A stretch of 9,795 bases of DNA from Chloroflexota bacterium (lineage in GTDB: Bacteria > Chloroflexota > Anaerolineae > UBA1429): positions 1 through 9,795 of the forward strand of contig JAAYXX010000161.1 in NCBI GenBank assembly GCA_012515695.1. Direction: 5' to 3'. Within the stretch, counting starts at the first letter, position 1. Each line of letters begins with the position of its first letter. The notes under the pieces were generated by a model. That model did no database searches and was not told the origin of the DNA. It was given only the letters and a program-made list of their open reading frames with translations. The position numbers and the translations under genes are program-made. Below, one piece after another: positions 1 through 7,300 of this stretch.

Positions 1-1
1 A

Positions 2-73
2 TGCGGCCTGAAGGCCAAGCGTCTCAGAGCAGCTTGGGATACAGCCTATCTCCTCAAGGTGCTCGATGTTTAG
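2..73 (+). CDS. Possible C-terminal tail of an upstream gene (partial)
   Basis: Frame 2 from the window edge is open for 23 codons and ends at TAG 71-73. The residues include LKAKRLRAAWDTAYLLKVLDV, an amphipathic, helix-like composition that fits the end of a bacterial protein better than random translation. Frame 1 is also open, from ATG at 1 to the TAG at 124-126, but its translation looks unstructured and overlaps the promoter at 101-129. The product cannot be named from so few residues, and no terminator was found between this stop and the promoter. This may simply be non-coding sequence. Confidence 0.3.
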   Translation, partial: CGLKAKRLRAAWDTAYLLKVLDV

Positions 74-100
74 ATGCAATTGCCCTGAAGCGCAACCCGT

Positions 101-129
101 TTCACAGAAATCTCGTAATGGGTTAGAAT
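101..129 (+). promoter_or_regulatory. Sigma70-like promoter for the SPFH gene unit
   Basis: TTCACA (101-106) and TAGAAT (124-129) are separated by 17 bases and match the sigma70 consensus at five of six positions in each hexamer. Transcription would begin near 136, giving a leader of about 130 nt to the ATG at 265. It is the only good promoter seen ahead of the first three genes, which follow with gaps of 16 and 38 bases, so it probably drives all of them. Confidence 0.55.
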
Positions 130-264
130 AGTGTTACCCGAGAGCATTAGGCGCTCGCCGCGCCTCACATAGAGAGGAGCTTGACTCGGTTGCCCATCAA
201 TTTCACTCCACCTGGTTCATCCGCCCGACAAACATCCGCACCTAACCAAGGAAGGAATCGTCCC

Positions 265-1143
265 ATGCAAGGCAAGTCTCGTTTCAGTCTACGCACTGTA
301 GGTATAGCTATCCTGGCAGTCGTCGCCCTGTTGGTGATCTTTTCCAGCTACACGGTCATCAACCCCGGCCATCGCGGCGTCGTCGTGATGATGGGCCGCG
401 TGGAACAGACCACCCTGGCCGAAGGCTTTCACCTGGTCATCCCGCCCGTCTTGCGCCAGATCGTCCAGGTGGATGTGCGCACGAAAAAGCTGGAACAGGA
501 CGCCGAAGCCGCATCCTCCGACCTGCAAACTATTCACGTGCAGGGTATCCTGAACTATCATCTGGACCCCCAGAATGTCAGTGCCCTGTATAGGGATGTC
601 GGCCTGGATTACGAAAACATTATCATCGTCCCCGCCATGCAAGAAGCCATCAAGGCCGCGACGTCTGCCTATCGCGTGGAGAACATCCTCATGGAGCGCC
701 CTGCTCTCAAGGAGCTTATCCGCGAGGAACTAGAGAATCGCTTGAGTCGGTACCACATCGTTGTCGAGCAGTTCACCCTGGCAAACGTCACCTTCTCCGA
801 CGAGTTTGACATGGCCATCGAGCGCAAACAAGTAGCAGAGCAGGCCGCCCTGCAGAAGCAGTACGAGTTGCAAGCCGCACAGAAGGACGTCGAGATAGCT
901 CTTGCCAAAGCAGAAGGTGAGAAAAAAGCCGCTATCATCGCCGCCGAGGGGCAGGCCGAAGCCCGCAAGTTGCAGGCCCAGGCCGAGGCCGAGGCGCTCC
1001 GGCTCATCGCCGAGCAACTGCGCGGCAACCCCGAATTGATCAAGTACGAGTGGGCCAGCAAACTGGCTCCCGGCGTGTCTACCGTTCTGCTGCCGTCGGA
1101 CCAGGAGATCATTCTAGATTCCAGTTCGCTCGTCAACCAATAG
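265..1143 (+). CDS. SPFH/prohibitin-family membrane protein
   Basis: Predicted membrane scaffold of the SPFH (stomatin/prohibitin/flotillin/HflK-C) superfamily. These proteins oligomerise on the membrane and often organise microdomains or modulate membrane proteases. From ATG 265 the product is 292 residues: a short basic N-terminus, one membrane span (about 10-28, IAILAVVALLVIF), an SPFH domain (about 29-185) with the prohibitin-like GFHLVIPP and QVDVRTKK stretches, and a long Ala/Glu/Lys/Gln-rich coiled coil (about 185-252), then a short tail. ATG 265 is preferred because AAGGAAGG (248-255) sits nine bases upstream and the span then follows directly. In-frame TTG codons at 181 and 190 would add up to 28 polar residues; GAGGAG at 174-179 is too close for TTG 181 but could serve TTG 190. 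Family confident; the protein it partners is unknown. Confidence 0.93.
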   Translation: MQGKSRFSLRTVGIAILAVVALLVIFSSYTVINPGHRGVVVMMGRVEQTTLAEGFHLVIPPVLRQIVQVDVRTKKLEQDAEAASSDLQTIHVQGILNYHLDPQNVSALYRDVGLDYENIIIVPAMQEAIKAATSAYRVENILMERPALKELIREELENRLSRYHIVVEQFTLANVTFSDEFDMAIERKQVAEQAALQKQYELQAAQKDVEIALAKAEGEKKAAIIAAEGQAEARKLQAQAEAEALRLIAEQLRGNPELIKYEWASKLAPGVSTVLLPSDQEIILDSSSLVNQ

Positions 1144-1159
1144 GCGCTGAGGGATAGCC

Positions 1160-1576
1160 ATGATTGACTATTGGCTCGTGGGTCAGGGCGCGCAGCCGCC
1201 AGAGCGCCACCAGGGCGTGGCGCTCGACTTGAAGGCGCGCATCCCTGGCCGGGGCTGGCGACTCGTATGGGGCTTTTGCCGGGTTCCCGTGGGGCTGGCC
1301 CTCCGCATCCCGGAAAGCGCCGCTGTCCGCGTCACCGGCCGCAGTGGCAATTTTCTGCGGGGCATTATCGTGCATGATGGCCTTGTCGAGTCCGAGTTCA
1401 ACGGCCAGGAGTTGTGCGCGTTGATCTACTGCCCCTGGCCGCGTATCATCCGACATGGCGACCGCATCGCGCAGATGTGGCCGCTTGCCGTAGACCGGCA
1501 CGCCTTTCAAATGCTGGCCTCGCCACCAGACGGCATCACATCGGGAAAGGCGGGTTTCGGCTCGACTGGCCGCTGA
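1160..1576 (+). CDS. Divergent dUTPase-superfamily protein
   Basis: Resembles trimeric dUTP diphosphatase, which hydrolyses dUTP to dUMP and pyrophosphate. All five motifs can be placed in order in the 138 residues: motif 1 as GVALDLKA (19-26), the VPVGLALRIP strand (42-51), motif 2 as GRSG (60-63, usual PRSG), motif 3 as GLVESEFNG (74-82), motif 4 as GDRIAQM (100-106) and motif 5 as GFGSTG (132-137). Key positions deviate: the catalytic Asp of motif 3 (GLIDSDY in E. coli) is Glu77, the sugar-stacking Tyr is Phe80, and the Arg that opens motif 5 appears to be Ser128. The fold assignment is secure; dUTPase activity is uncertain, and a related nucleotide hydrolase, deaminase-like or binding role is possible. 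Start ATG 1160 has GAGGGA five bases ahead. It follows the SPFH gene by 16 bases, so the two are probably cotranscribed. Confidence 0.85.
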   Translation: MIDYWLVGQGAQPPERHQGVALDLKARIPGRGWRLVWGFCRVPVGLALRIPESAAVRVTGRSGNFLRGIIVHDGLVESEFNGQELCALIYCPWPRIIRHGDRIAQMWPLAVDRHAFQMLASPPDGITSGKAGFGSTGR

Positions 1577-1614
1577 GTCGCAAATAATCCGGCCTAGAAA
1601 GCAAAGCGGTAAAG

Positions 1615-3366
1615 ATGAGAGTCCAGGCACTGAAAACGGATCGAGTTCTCCAACAACTGCACCGTTACCGGTGGGCAATTCTCATGGCTGGCATTGCCGC
1701 GTTCTTTTTCCTTTCCCTGAGCCTGATGATCGGGTTGGCTACGTCGCCCGCGCGCTATGCCAGCAAGTCTGTCAACCTTCGGGCCTATGGCCTGCCCGGC
1801 ACCGAGCTTGTCCTGGTCTACCCCACTCGGCTCAACAGCGGCGACCGCTCCGCGACAGCAGAGCTTGTCACGGTGTACGCGCGCGCGCTCGAGCCGAGTG
1901 GCGTCCGGCCCATAGAGCTAATCCTGCCCCTCCCCAATGAGGCCGTCGCCTTTGTAGACGCCAGTGGCCTCCACGTGCCCGGTCGCCTGGAGGTGCTGCC
2001 GGGCCACCCGGATGCCCTGCCCTATGACCTGCGCGTGGCCCACGCCAATACCCAGTTGCGGGGCACGCTGCTGCGCGGCTACCGCGTCAACATCGTGCCC
2101 ATCATCCGCCTGAGCGACCAGACGGTCTCGATCCCTGAACTCGGTTTCTACATCCGCCTGGAGAGTGCCCTGGAGCGCGCCATCCGCTCCTTCGCCAACT
2201 CGTTCTTTGGCATCGCGATCCCCTATCTGCTGCTGGGCGCGCTGACCGCCATCGTCGCCCATACCTGGCACAGCACGCGACGACGGCAACGCCTGGATCG
2301 CGAAAGGCAACTCTCCAAGAGCTACAGCCAGCTTCGCGAACTGATCAAGCTGGAGCAGTGGGCCGACGCGCGCCAGCTAGTCGAAGATATCCGCCTGATC
2401 CAGCCTCGCTATCGCGATATTGACCAACTCGATACCTTGATTAGCTCCGCCGAGACTGCCGCCTGGCGGCGGGAGCAGCTATACCGCCAGGGCGTGCAGG
2501 CATACAAACAGCGCGAATGGCCCGCCGCCATCAACGCCTTTGCCACCATCGAGAGCGAGACCCCCTACTACCGCGACGTCCGCTTTCTCCGGCGTACCGC
2601 CACACTCTACGCCGACCTGCACAGCCGCGACCGCTCGCGAAGGCTGTCCGCCGCCAAGGAACTGGGCGAGATCGCCGACCTGATCGACTTTACCCCGTTG
2701 CTGCGGGCGCTGGGCGACCATAGCGACACCGTGGCCGACGCCGCCGAAGCATCCTTCCGCGCCATCGGCCTCGCAGCGTTCGATAGCCTCTTGATGGGCC
2801 TCGCCGACAAGCATCCCCAGGTGGCGGCGCGAAGCTACCGTATCATCGAGGAGTACGGGCAGAGCGTGCGCGACCAATTGCTGGCCGCGCTGCGTAGCAG
2901 CAACCCCCAGATCACCCAAAAGGTGGCGACCCTCCTGGTCAAACTCGGCGTCCGGGAAGAACTGGCCGACGCGCTGCTTTGGGCCTCCGAACCCCACCTG
3001 GACGGCATCACGCAGGCCCTGGTTAGCGAGGGAATTGCCTCGGCAGAGGCGCTGGTCGAAACCCTGTTCCGGGCGCCTGCGGACCGGCAGCAGGTGGTTA
3101 TCAATGCGTTGAGCGCGCTCCGAATGCAGACCGATATCGCTCGCCACCTCGAGGAAGCCGCCCGCAGCATCAGAGAGCCGGAAAAACGCGAGTTGCTCCA
3201 ACGAGCATTACAGGTGGAGCCTACTCCCTTCCACACCGGTAGCCAGCCCCCCGCACCACAGCCAGCGCCTGACGACATCCCTGCCCCTCCCCAAATAACA
3301 CCGGGCCGCCCGGAGACCAACAAACGTAGTCTGCGTTCGAGGTTGCTTGACAGGCGCTCTTCGTAA
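1615..3366 (+). CDS. Two-span membrane protein with TPR-like and HEAT repeats
   Basis: A 583-residue protein of no named family that I recognise. Visible parts in order: basic N-terminus; span 1 (about 20-42, rich in Phe/Leu/Ile); a beta-rich region of about 150 residues (43-195) predicted outside the membrane; span 2 (about 197-218, ending in TWHSTRRRQR, a positive-inside signal); a cytoplasmic helical segment (about 230-335) with two TPR-like units, each with a Trp-containing first helix and a P.YRD turn (EQWADAR...PRYRDID and REWPAAI...PYYRDVR); HEAT-like helical pairs (about 340-530); and a Pro-rich, then basic tail. HEAT and TPR arrays usually bind partner proteins, so a membrane-tethered scaffold is likely. 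There are no catalytic motifs and no Cys. The start at ATG 1615 is set by the span; its ribosome site is weak. It trails the dUTPase-like gene by 38 bases. Confidence 0.85.
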   Translation: MRVQALKTDRVLQQLHRYRWAILMAGIAAFFFLSLSLMIGLATSPARYASKSVNLRAYGLPGTELVLVYPTRLNSGDRSATAELVTVYARALEPSGVRPIELILPLPNEAVAFVDASGLHVPGRLEVLPGHPDALPYDLRVAHANTQLRGTLLRGYRVNIVPIIRLSDQTVSIPELGFYIRLESALERAIRSFANSFFGIAIPYLLLGALTAIVAHTWHSTRRRQRLDRERQLSKSYSQLRELIKLEQWADARQLVEDIRLIQPRYRDIDQLDTLISSAETAAWRREQLYRQGVQAYKQREWPAAINAFATIESETPYYRDVRFLRRTATLYADLHSRDRSRRLSAAKELGEIADLIDFTPLLRALGDHSDTVADAAEASFRAIGLAAFDSLLMGLADKHPQVAARSYRIIEEYGQSVRDQLLAALRSSNPQITQKVATLLVKLGVREELADALLWASEPHLDGITQALVSEGIASAEALVETLFRAPADRQQVVINALSALRMQTDIARHLEEAARSIREPEKRELLQRALQVEPTPFHTGSQPPAPQPAPDDIPAPPQITPGRPETNKRSLRSRLLDRRSS

Positions 3367-3374
3367 ACTATAAT
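3347..3374 (+). promoter_or_regulatory. Consensus sigma70 promoter for the response regulator
   Basis: TTGACA (3347-3352) and TATAAT (3369-3374) match the consensus at all twelve positions, with a 16-base spacer. The -35 box overlaps the last codons of the HEAT-repeat gene and the -10 box lies just past its stop. Initiation near 3381 gives a leader of about 28 nt to ATG 3409, with a ribosome site at 3397-3404. It would leave only about 7 nt before ATG 3388, which argues against that start. Confidence 0.8.
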
Positions 3375-3408
3375 TCATTCTCGTAACATGAACCACAAGG
3401 GAGATGTC

Positions 3409-4107
3409 ATGGCGCTCATTCTCGTGGTTGACGATGATGAGGACATTGTAGAAGTCGTACAGCGGCTCTTGCGTCAGCATGCTCATACCGTCATCCCTGC
3501 CCATACGGGCCGTCAGGCCATTTCCCGCCTTCAGGAGAAGCGCCCTGACCTGGTTATCCTGGACATCGTCCTGCCCGACGTCAACGGCATCGAAATCTGC
3601 AAGTTCATGCGTACCCACCCGCAACTATCGTCCGTCCCCATCATCTTTCTTACCTACAAAGAAGCCATCGAAGACAAAATCGCTGGCTTTGAGGCGGGCG
3701 GCGACGATTATCTGACCAAACCATTCCACCTGAATGAACTAGAAATGCGCGTGCGCGCCCTGTTGCGCCATTCCGGCTCCTCCCCCACCGTGGGCATGGT
3801 CGCCATCCCTCCGGTTCGCATTGACCCCCTCGATGGCTCTGCATTCGTCTACGACAAGCCAGTAGACCTCACCCCCATCGAGTTTCGACTGCTCCATTAC
3901 CTCGTCGCGCACGCGGGACAGGTCATCTCTACCGAACGGCTCCTGCAAGATGTGTGGGACTATCCCCCCGGCAGCGGCAACCTCTCCCTGGTGCGTATGC
4001 ACGTGCTCAACCTCCGACGCAAGATCGAGCGAGATGCCCGTCATCCTCGGCTCATTCGGACAGTCCCGCGCCACGGCTATAGCTTCCCGCTGGACCCCGA
4101 TAGCTGA
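3409..4107 (+). CDS. OmpR/PhoB-family response regulator
   Basis: Two-component transcription regulator, 232 residues. The receiver domain (about 1-120) has the acidic pocket (VVDDDEDI, Asp8-Asp10), phospho-acceptor Asp52 (VILDIVLPD), Thr82 (FLTYK) and Lys104 (TKPF). The output domain (about 137-228) is a winged helix with LTPIEFRLLHYL, VISTERLLQDVW, a recognition-helix region around VRMHVLNLRRKIE, and the closing wing RTVPRHGYSF. All residues needed for phosphorylation are present, so it should be switchable. ATG 3409 is chosen over ATG 3388 because AAGGGAGA (3397-3404) stands directly before it and the receiver's first strand then begins at residue 3. No histidine kinase lies in the window, so its signal is unknown. 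It has its own strong promoter and sits directly upstream of the PilN/PilO-like unit, which it may or may not control. Confidence 0.95.
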   Translation: MALILVVDDDEDIVEVVQRLLRQHAHTVIPAHTGRQAISRLQEKRPDLVILDIVLPDVNGIEICKFMRTHPQLSSVPIIFLTYKEAIEDKIAGFEAGGDDYLTKPFHLNELEMRVRALLRHSGSSPTVGMVAIPPVRIDPLDGSAFVYDKPVDLTPIEFRLLHYLVAHAGQVISTERLLQDVWDYPPGSGNLSLVRMHVLNLRRKIERDARHPRLIRTVPRHGYSFPLDPDS

Positions 4108-4162
4108 TCGCGCCTTTGAGCGCAAATTCACGGATCGCTTACCCTTTGCCCCCCTTGCTCCG

Positions 4163-4182
4163 CCCTGTCTCCCAGACCAGGG
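4163..4182 (+). other. Hairpin in the gap after the response regulator
   Basis: CCCTGTCT (4163-4170) can pair with AGACCAGGG (4174-4182) around a CCC loop, with one bulged C at 4177. The stem is about eight pairs. It lies between the response regulator stop and the next promoter, where a terminator would be expected, but no run of T follows (GTTGCGCG), so an intrinsic terminator is doubtful. The remainder of the gap 4108-4331 shows no convincing coding sequence. Confidence 0.35.
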
Positions 4183-4203
4183 GTTGCGCGACATGGACAC
4201 AGG

Positions 4204-4232
4204 ATGACAGCCAGGCAAACATGTGCTACAAT
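4204..4232 (+). promoter_or_regulatory. Extended -10 promoter for the PilN/PilO-like unit
   Basis: ATGACA (4204-4209) and TACAAT (4227-4232) are 17 bases apart, and TG at 4224-4225 provides the extended -10 element (TGCTACAAT). Each hexamer matches the sigma70 consensus at five of six positions. Transcription would begin near 4239, leaving an untranslated leader of about 93 nt before ATG 4332. No operator was identified. Confidence 0.6.
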
Positions 4233-4331
4233 GGAGACGAATGGACCTTTTGGCAGTTCGCAAGGCGGAGAGCATCCCTGACACTCGCATCCGTCGCCCT
4301 GCCATTGTGAGGATTCGAGATAACGCCCAAT

Positions 4332-7300
4332 ATGCAACAGCCGGAGCCGTTTGATCTGAATACTCCCCCCACAGGACACGCCCCCCGGATCAAGTCACCC
4401 ATCCTTGTGCTGATCTGGACGGTTTCGGCTATCCTTTTCGCCCTTGTCCTGACCACGTCCATCGCTACCTATGTAAACCGCACGCGCATCCAAGAGCTTG
4501 CCGCTCCTCTGCACCAGGCCGAGAGCACGCTTCAAGCCCTACGCACGCCGCCACCCGACGTGCAAGCCCTGAACGATGAACTCGCGCAAACCGCCAATAC
4601 GCTGCATGTCTTGCAGGCCGCGCAGCCCACCATAGGCGCGGCACGGCGCGACTGGCAGAGCGCATTTGGGGCCATCCTCGCCCACGACCAGAGCCGTATC
4701 CATCTGACCCACCTGATCCAGACCGGCGGCGAACTAGAGTTGACCGGCCTTGCCCAAACCCAGGAGGACGCGCTCTCCTACATTCAGGCGCTCGACCAAT
4801 CGGGCCAGTTCGCGCAGGTCGAGATTCAGGCCATGCAAGAACTCGCCACCCCTGCCGATCCCAGGACGCCCACCTCAAGCACGCCCCAGCCTACGGCAAC
4901 AGCCACCACTGCTCCCTACGACCGCTATGAGGTGGACGATTTCCTGCCCAGCCCCATCGCTCTGGACGAGTTGCAATGGCACAACCTGAACCCCATCCAT
5001 GACGTGGATCAGGTAGTCTTCCAGGGGAAGGCTGGCCGACGCTACTGCATCCAGGCACAGCCCCAGGCGGCGGGCGTGGACACCTTCCTTGAGGTAAGCG
5101 TCGGCGGGGGAGCCTGGCTCAGAAACGACAACTGCCAGCCGAATGACCCCGCGCTGCTCGCCTGCGAGTGCCCCGCTGGCACAGGCACAGCAGGCCCCGC
5201 CTCCCTGATCGAGGTTCAGATCCCCTCAGACAGCGACCAGGAGGTTCGGGTCAAAGTGAGCAGTCGCGGCCCGTACGCGCCGGACAAGTGGTATACATTG
5301 CTGGTGCAGGAGGCGTCGGGAGACGCCTGGGAGCCGGACGACCTCGACCCCGCCGCCATCACGCCCGGCGAGACCCAGGCCCGCATTTTCCACCCCAACA
5401 GGGACGTGGACCGCGTTACCTTTCCTATTCGCGCAGGCCGCGCCTATGAGGTGCGTACCTCGAACCTCAGTCCCGGAGTGGATACGTTTCTCTCTGTCTT
5501 TGCCAACAACCAGGTTCACGAAAACGACAACGTCCGCGCCGGAGACTACTCCTCCCGCGTGCTCTTTCAAGCGTCCAGCGATGGCGCCGCCTGGGTAACA
5601 GTCACCAACCGGGGGCAGTTTGGCCCGGCGATGGGCTACAACCTCCACGTGCAAGAGCTGGCCGGTGATTCCTACGAGCCAGACGACAAGCTCCCCAAGC
5701 CCATCCGCCTCTGGGAACACCAGTCGCATACCTTCTTTCCCAGCCAGGATGTGGACTGGGTCGAGTTCGATATCCAGGCGGGACACGTCTATGAAATCAA
5801 GACCTACGATCTCGCGGACGGGGTGGATACCGTCCTGACGGTGCTCGCCCACGGGCAAACCCACCAGAACGACAACGTCAGTTCGGGCGATCGCTCCTCG
5901 CGCGTGGTTTTCACAGCCATCGGCGACGGGCGCGCCGGTGCGACGATCACCAACCTCGGCGAATATGGCGCGGACAAGAGCTACTGGCTCACACTCAGCG
6001 AGCTGGCAGTCGTGCCCACCGCCACCACGCCACCAAGTGCCACCCCCACCCGCACCGCAACACCTACGCACACGCCCGGCTGTAGCGACGCGTATGAACC
6101 CGACGATCACATAGCCCGCACCATCAACGTGGGCACACAGGAAACGCACAGCTTTTGCCCGGCAAACGACACAGATCGCATGGTCTTTACTGCCAGAACA
6201 GGCTATGCCTACGATATCGAAACCACCGATCTGGCCGCTGGCGTAGACACGGTCCTCACCGTGCAGATGGGTGGCGCAACCTATACCGATGACAACCGTT
6301 CAGCGTTTGACCCCAGTTCCCATGTCTATATTCAGAACACGACGGGCAGCGACGCGCCAGCGTATATCACCGTGACCAACAAGGGACTCTTTGGCTCAGG
6401 CCGCACCTACAAGCTCAAGGTAACCGAGAGCGCCGCCGGAGACAGCCACGAACCCGATGACACCACGCCAGCGTCCATCTCGCTCGGCACACCCCAGCAG
6501 CGCACGTTCTACCCTGCCGGTGACGTGGACCGGGTTACCTTTGTCGCCCGCGCGGGCCACCGCTATGCCATCTACACCGCGAACCTGGCCCCAGCGGTGG
6601 ATACCGTCCTCGCCGTCGACATGGGCGCCACTCACCTGACCAACGATGACCGGGCTGCCGGGGATCGTTCTTCCTTTGTCGAATTGCTGAACGAGTCCGG
6701 TAGCGATGCCAACGCCACGGTCACGATCACCAACAAGGGGCCATATGCGCCAGACGCCAGCTATGCCGTGCAGGTAGACGATCTGGGGCCATTGACTGGC
6801 GACGCATACGAGCCGGACGAGAGCACCAAACGCTACATCACCGTAGGCGAGGTCCAGCGGCACACCTTTTACCCGAACCTGGATACTGACCGTGTAACGC
6901 TCGCTGTGCAGGCTGGCCGCCGCTACGCAGTCATGACCTGCGGCAATGGAGACCTGCCCGCCGCCGCGATCACAACGACGGTGCCCTTCTCGCCAACAGA
7001 CCTCCAATGCTCTCCTCTGGCTGGCGGGGTAGACACACTGCTATTGGTCCACGGCCCCATCACCCATTGCGAGCCGAACGGTTGCCAGAATGATGACGCG
7101 CTGCCCGGTTCCCCGAACTCGCGCGTCGAGTTCGATGCCGTCAGCAACGGCGAGGTAACCATAACGATATTCAACGACGGGCCTTTTGGCCCAACGATGG
7201 AGTACTATTTGCGCGTTCACGAACTGGGCGCCGCGACACCCACACCTGCCGTTGCGCTGCCCGCCAGCGCCACAGAGGCTTCTGTATCCGGCACTCCCGC

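Noticed and set aside
1133..1678. A 181-codon - strand frame opposite the dUTPase-like gene
   Set aside because: The + strand product contains all five dUTPase motifs; the reverse translation has no recognisable motif.
2479..3201. A 240-codon open frame on the - strand under the HEAT-repeat gene
   Set aside because: The + strand frame shows membrane spans and regular helical repeats. The antisense translation is low in structure and lacks a fitting start context.
3301..3313. Perfect GC hairpin CCGGG-CCG-CCCGG near the end of the HEAT-repeat gene
   Set aside because: It lies inside coding sequence and no T run follows, so it is not a credible terminator. It encodes the Pro/Gly-rich tail.
4108..4310. 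Small open frames in the gap between the response regulator and the PilN-like gene
   Set aside because: They overlap a hairpin and a good promoter, lack ribosome sites and give compositionally poor translations.
5226..6149. A 307-codon open frame on the - strand under the PPC-like repeats
   Set aside because: It is a shadow of the repetitive, GC-rich + strand gene. The translation has no recognisable domain and the + strand reading has strong domain evidence throughout.
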